This document shows positions 12,330 to 14,192 of a stretch of DNA of 14,192 bases, piece by piece. Origin of the DNA: Oscillospiraceae bacterium (lineage in GTDB: Bacteria; Bacillota; Clostridia; Oscillospirales; UBA929); assembly GCA_031271325.1 (NCBI GenBank), contig JAISVY010000067.1:1-14192 (forward strand), read 5' to 3'. The position numbers were made by a program, and so were the translations under genes. Positions within the stretch are counted from its first letter, which is position 1; every line of letters starts with the position of its first letter. The notes under the pieces were generated by a model. It was not told the origin of the DNA. It made no database searches and saw only the letters and a list, made by a program, of their open reading frames with translations.

Positions 12330-13397
12330 TTGAATATTCCGGTGGCGCGCACACCCTCTCCCAAGCCAAAGCCGAACCCGGCGGAACTTGGCTTCGGGCA
12401 GTATTTTACAGACCATATGTTTCTTTATAATTACAGCCCCGAAAAGGGCTGGCATGACCCGCGCGTTGTTCCGTACGGCCCGCTTGCGCTTGACCCGGCG
12501 TCGATGGTGCTGCACTACGGGCAGGAGGTTTTCGAGGGGCTTAAAGCCTACCGCGCCTCAAACGGAAGCGTGCAGATGTTCCGCGCGATTGACAACATAC
12601 GGCGCTTTAACAGCTCCAACACCCGGCTTTCAATCCCCGAAATCGACGAGGGGATCTTTATGCGGGCGATGGAAACGCTTGTGCGCACAGATATTGACTG
12701 GGTTCCTTCGGAAAAGGACACCTCGCTTTACATCCGCCCGTTTCTTGTCGCGACCGACTCACATTTGGGCGTGCGCGCGTCGAACACATACATGTTTGTC
12801 ATAATACTGTCGCCGGTGGGCGCGTATTACGCCGGGGGCATGAGTCCCACGCGCATTCTGGTCGAGGACGAGGACGTTCGCGCCGTGCGCGGCGGCATGG
12901 GCTATGCCAAGACCGGCGCAAACTACGCCGCGACAATCCGCGCCCAGGAGCGCGCCAAGCACAAGGGCTTTACCCAAGTGCTTTGGCTTGACGGCGTCGA
13001 GCGCAAGTACATCGAGGAAGTCGGCACATCCAACGCCTTTTTCGTGATTGACGGCACCGTGGTCACGCCTCCCCTTGGCGGAAGCATCCTTCCGGGCATC
13101 ACGCGCGACAGCTGTTTACAGCTTCTGCGCAAGTGGGGCGAACCGGTTGAGGAGCGCCAGATTTCCATTGACGAGATCATCTCCGTCTCGCGCGCCGGCC
13201 GCCTGGACGAGGCGTTCGCCTCCGGCACCGCCGCCGTCATCTCCCCGGTGGGCGAACTTGTTTATAAGGACGCGAGCGTTATAATCAACAATAACCAAAT
13301 CGGCCCCCTGTCCCAGAAGTTGTACGACACCCTTACAGATATCCAGTGGGGTCGCCGCCCCGACGAAATGGGCTGGATAACGCCCGTCACACAGTGA
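12330..13397 (+). CDS. ilvE: Branched-chain amino acid aminotransferase
   Basis: IlvE is a PLP-dependent fold-type IV enzyme that interconverts leucine, isoleucine and valine with their 2-keto acids using glutamate/2-oxoglutarate. The 355-residue length fits the family. The PLP lysine is K194 in GYAKTGANYA. Other conserved parts are LHYGQEVFEGLKAYR (61-75), YIRPFL (134-139), YIEEVGTSNAFFV (227-239), the LPGITRDS loop (254-261) and FASGTAAVISPVG (296-308). I chose the TTG at 12330-12332 because AGGAGG (12316-12321) lies eight bases upstream and the promoter at 12268 rules out the longer reading. It stands alone between its own promoter and terminator. Leucine codons are mostly CTT (16 of 25 by hand count). 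Confidence 0.96.
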   Translation: MNIPVARTPSPKPKPNPAELGFGQYFTDHMFLYNYSPEKGWHDPRVVPYGPLALDPASMVLHYGQEVFEGLKAYRASNGSVQMFRAIDNIRRFNSSNTRLSIPEIDEGIFMRAMETLVRTDIDWVPSEKDTSLYIRPFLVATDSHLGVRASNTYMFVIILSPVGAYYAGGMSPTRILVEDEDVRAVRGGMGYAKTGANYAATIRAQERAKHKGFTQVLWLDGVERKYIEEVGTSNAFFVIDGTVVTPPLGGSILPGITRDSCLQLLRKWGEPVEERQISIDEIISVSRAGRLDEAFASGTAAVISPVGELVYKDASVIINNNQIGPLSQKLYDTLTDIQWGRRPDEMGWITPVTQ

Positions 13398-13403
13398 AGC
13401 ATC

Positions 13404-13436
13404 GGCGCGCCGCGACACGCGGCGCGCCTTTGTTAT
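13404..13436 (+). terminator. Intrinsic terminator of ilvE
   Basis: GGCGCGCCGCG-ACA-CGCGGCGCGCC (13404-13428) is a perfect 11-bp stem seven bases after the ilvE stop, followed by TTTGTTAT. Confidence 0.85.
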
Positions 13437-13570
13437 ACGTATAGTCCGCGCAAATTGCAGATGCGGCGACTGTGATAACGACGGCGTGGCGAAGTGGCTT
13501 GAAGAAAATTTATTGTAGTTTTAATGGCTAAAAAGGGGGAATAGAATATACTGGATAAGAGGTGTTAATA

Positions 13571-14011
13571 ATGACAAACAACATATCTAAGCTTCGCAAA
13601 GAACACAGTCTTACACAGGAGACGCTTGCAAAAATTCTGGGAGTACACCACACTACGGTCAGTCTGTGGGAAAGGAACGCCACACAGCCGGACAAAGAAA
13701 ACGTCTACAGGCTTGCCGACCTTTTCAATGTTACGCCGGAATACGTGCTGGGAACCGACCATAACCGGGGCGCGGGTACGTCCCCCTCCGGCGAGTGCGC
13801 GCAAGGGTCTGTCAATCCCGGCGATTTCTCCGCCGACGGCGCTTCCGAAGCGCGCGAGGAATCCATCTATAACGAATGGAACGCAAGATATCAAAACACC
13901 ATGCCCTATGAGCTTTACCGGATCATGGTCGCGATGCAGCATATGACAGCCGAGGACAAGAAAAGGCTTCTGCGGCTTGTCCGCACGGCGTTTCCCGCCG
14001 CCTTCGGCTGA
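13571..14011 (+). CDS. XRE-family helix-turn-helix regulator 2
   Basis: The 146-residue protein starts with a Cro/C1-type helix-turn-helix (about 4-60: ISKLRKEHSLTQETLAKIL, VHHTTVSLWERNATQP, YRLADLFNVTPEYVLG). A polar, low-complexity linker of about 35 residues follows (TDHNRGAGTSPSGE and onward). The C-terminal helical segment SIYNEWNARYQNTMPYELYR to RLLRLVRTAFP may serve oligomerisation. The ATG at 13571 has GAGG eight bases upstream; an in-frame GTG at 13562 sits on the ribosome-binding site and is unlikely. It resembles xre1 in the DNA-binding half only. It stands downstream of the ilvE terminator, and no clear promoter or operator was found. Leucine codons favour CTT. Targets are unknown. 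Confidence 0.9.
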   Translation: MTNNISKLRKEHSLTQETLAKILGVHHTTVSLWERNATQPDKENVYRLADLFNVTPEYVLGTDHNRGAGTSPSGECAQGSVNPGDFSADGASEAREESIYNEWNARYQNTMPYELYRIMVAMQHMTAEDKKRLLRLVRTAFPAAFG

Positions 14012-14192
14012 TTCTTCCGGTGTCTCTGTCATCGGGCAAAGGGGTGTAGCCTGTCTCGGACGGTCGCCCTTCGGATCCAGATGATAATACCCACTGCAGG
14101 TATATCACACAGCGGAGGTGTACCTTGACAGCGTCCGTATAAACTCATCGGCAAGGGGCGACCTTGCCGTGTTGGCTCTTTGCAGCCACGCC
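14012..14192. other. Right-edge region without a supported gene
   Basis: The stretch holds a perfect hairpin GGCAAGG-GGCGA-CCTTGCC (14150-14168). A plus-strand reading frame is open from 14088 to the window end, but no start codon is placed correctly behind the GCGGAGG at 14112-14118. A gene beginning here and continuing past the edge cannot be excluded. Confidence 0.3.

Overview
The window is a GC-rich stretch of bacterial chromosome. The gene set and signals suggest a Gram-positive Firmicute, probably class Clostridia (Oscillospirales-like). The reasons are strong GGAGG-type ribosome-binding sites, TTGACA/TATAAT promoters, GTG and TTG starts, and a glmU-pth-mfd order that echoes the Bacillus/Clostridium glmU-prs-pth-mfd cluster. 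No lineage marker was available, so this assignment is inference.

Left two thirds (about 195-10212): six genes on the minus strand. In transcription order they are malQ (4-alpha-glucanotransferase), a comM/yifB-type AAA+ ATPase, an ABC exporter half-transporter, a stand-alone C-terminal acetyltransferase half of GlmU, pth (peptidyl-tRNA hydrolase) and mfd (transcription-repair coupling factor). malQ-comM and glmU(C)-pth-mfd are tightly packed. The two larger gaps (about 300 and 330 bases) are filled with repeats: a 101-bp element with 12-bp terminal inverted repeats, GTTAAC-containing motifs, and an 18-bp tandem repeat. A consensus-like promoter sits on the mfd stop codon and points out of the left edge.

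Middle (10213-12204): a divergent region leads rightward into a 28-codon lysine-rich ORF with a perfect Shine-Dalgarno, a strong hairpin, and an XRE-family repressor (xre1). Next on the minus strand lies an acetate-transporter (SatP/YaaH) gene. It is preceded by a promoter, a 30-codon hydrophobic ORF and an intrinsic terminator, an arrangement that looks like attenuation. A minus-strand tRNA-Asn(GTT) follows, with its own promoter and terminator. Its leader holds a diverged copy of the hairpin repeat found elsewhere in the window.

Right (12205-14192): ilvE (branched-chain aminotransferase) on the plus strand with a near-consensus promoter, TTG start and terminator, then a second XRE-type regulator (xre2). 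The right-hand genes satP, ilvE and xre2 prefer the leucine codon CTT, while the left-hand genes lean on CTG/CTC, so the two parts may have different histories.

Most of the window is housekeeping. I found no CRISPR array, transposase, phage module or obvious defence system. The best leads are the SatP leader/terminator arrangement, the orphan GlmU acetyltransferase with a repeat at its upstream edge, the hairpin repeat family with a compensatory base change, and the small basic ORF ahead of xre1.
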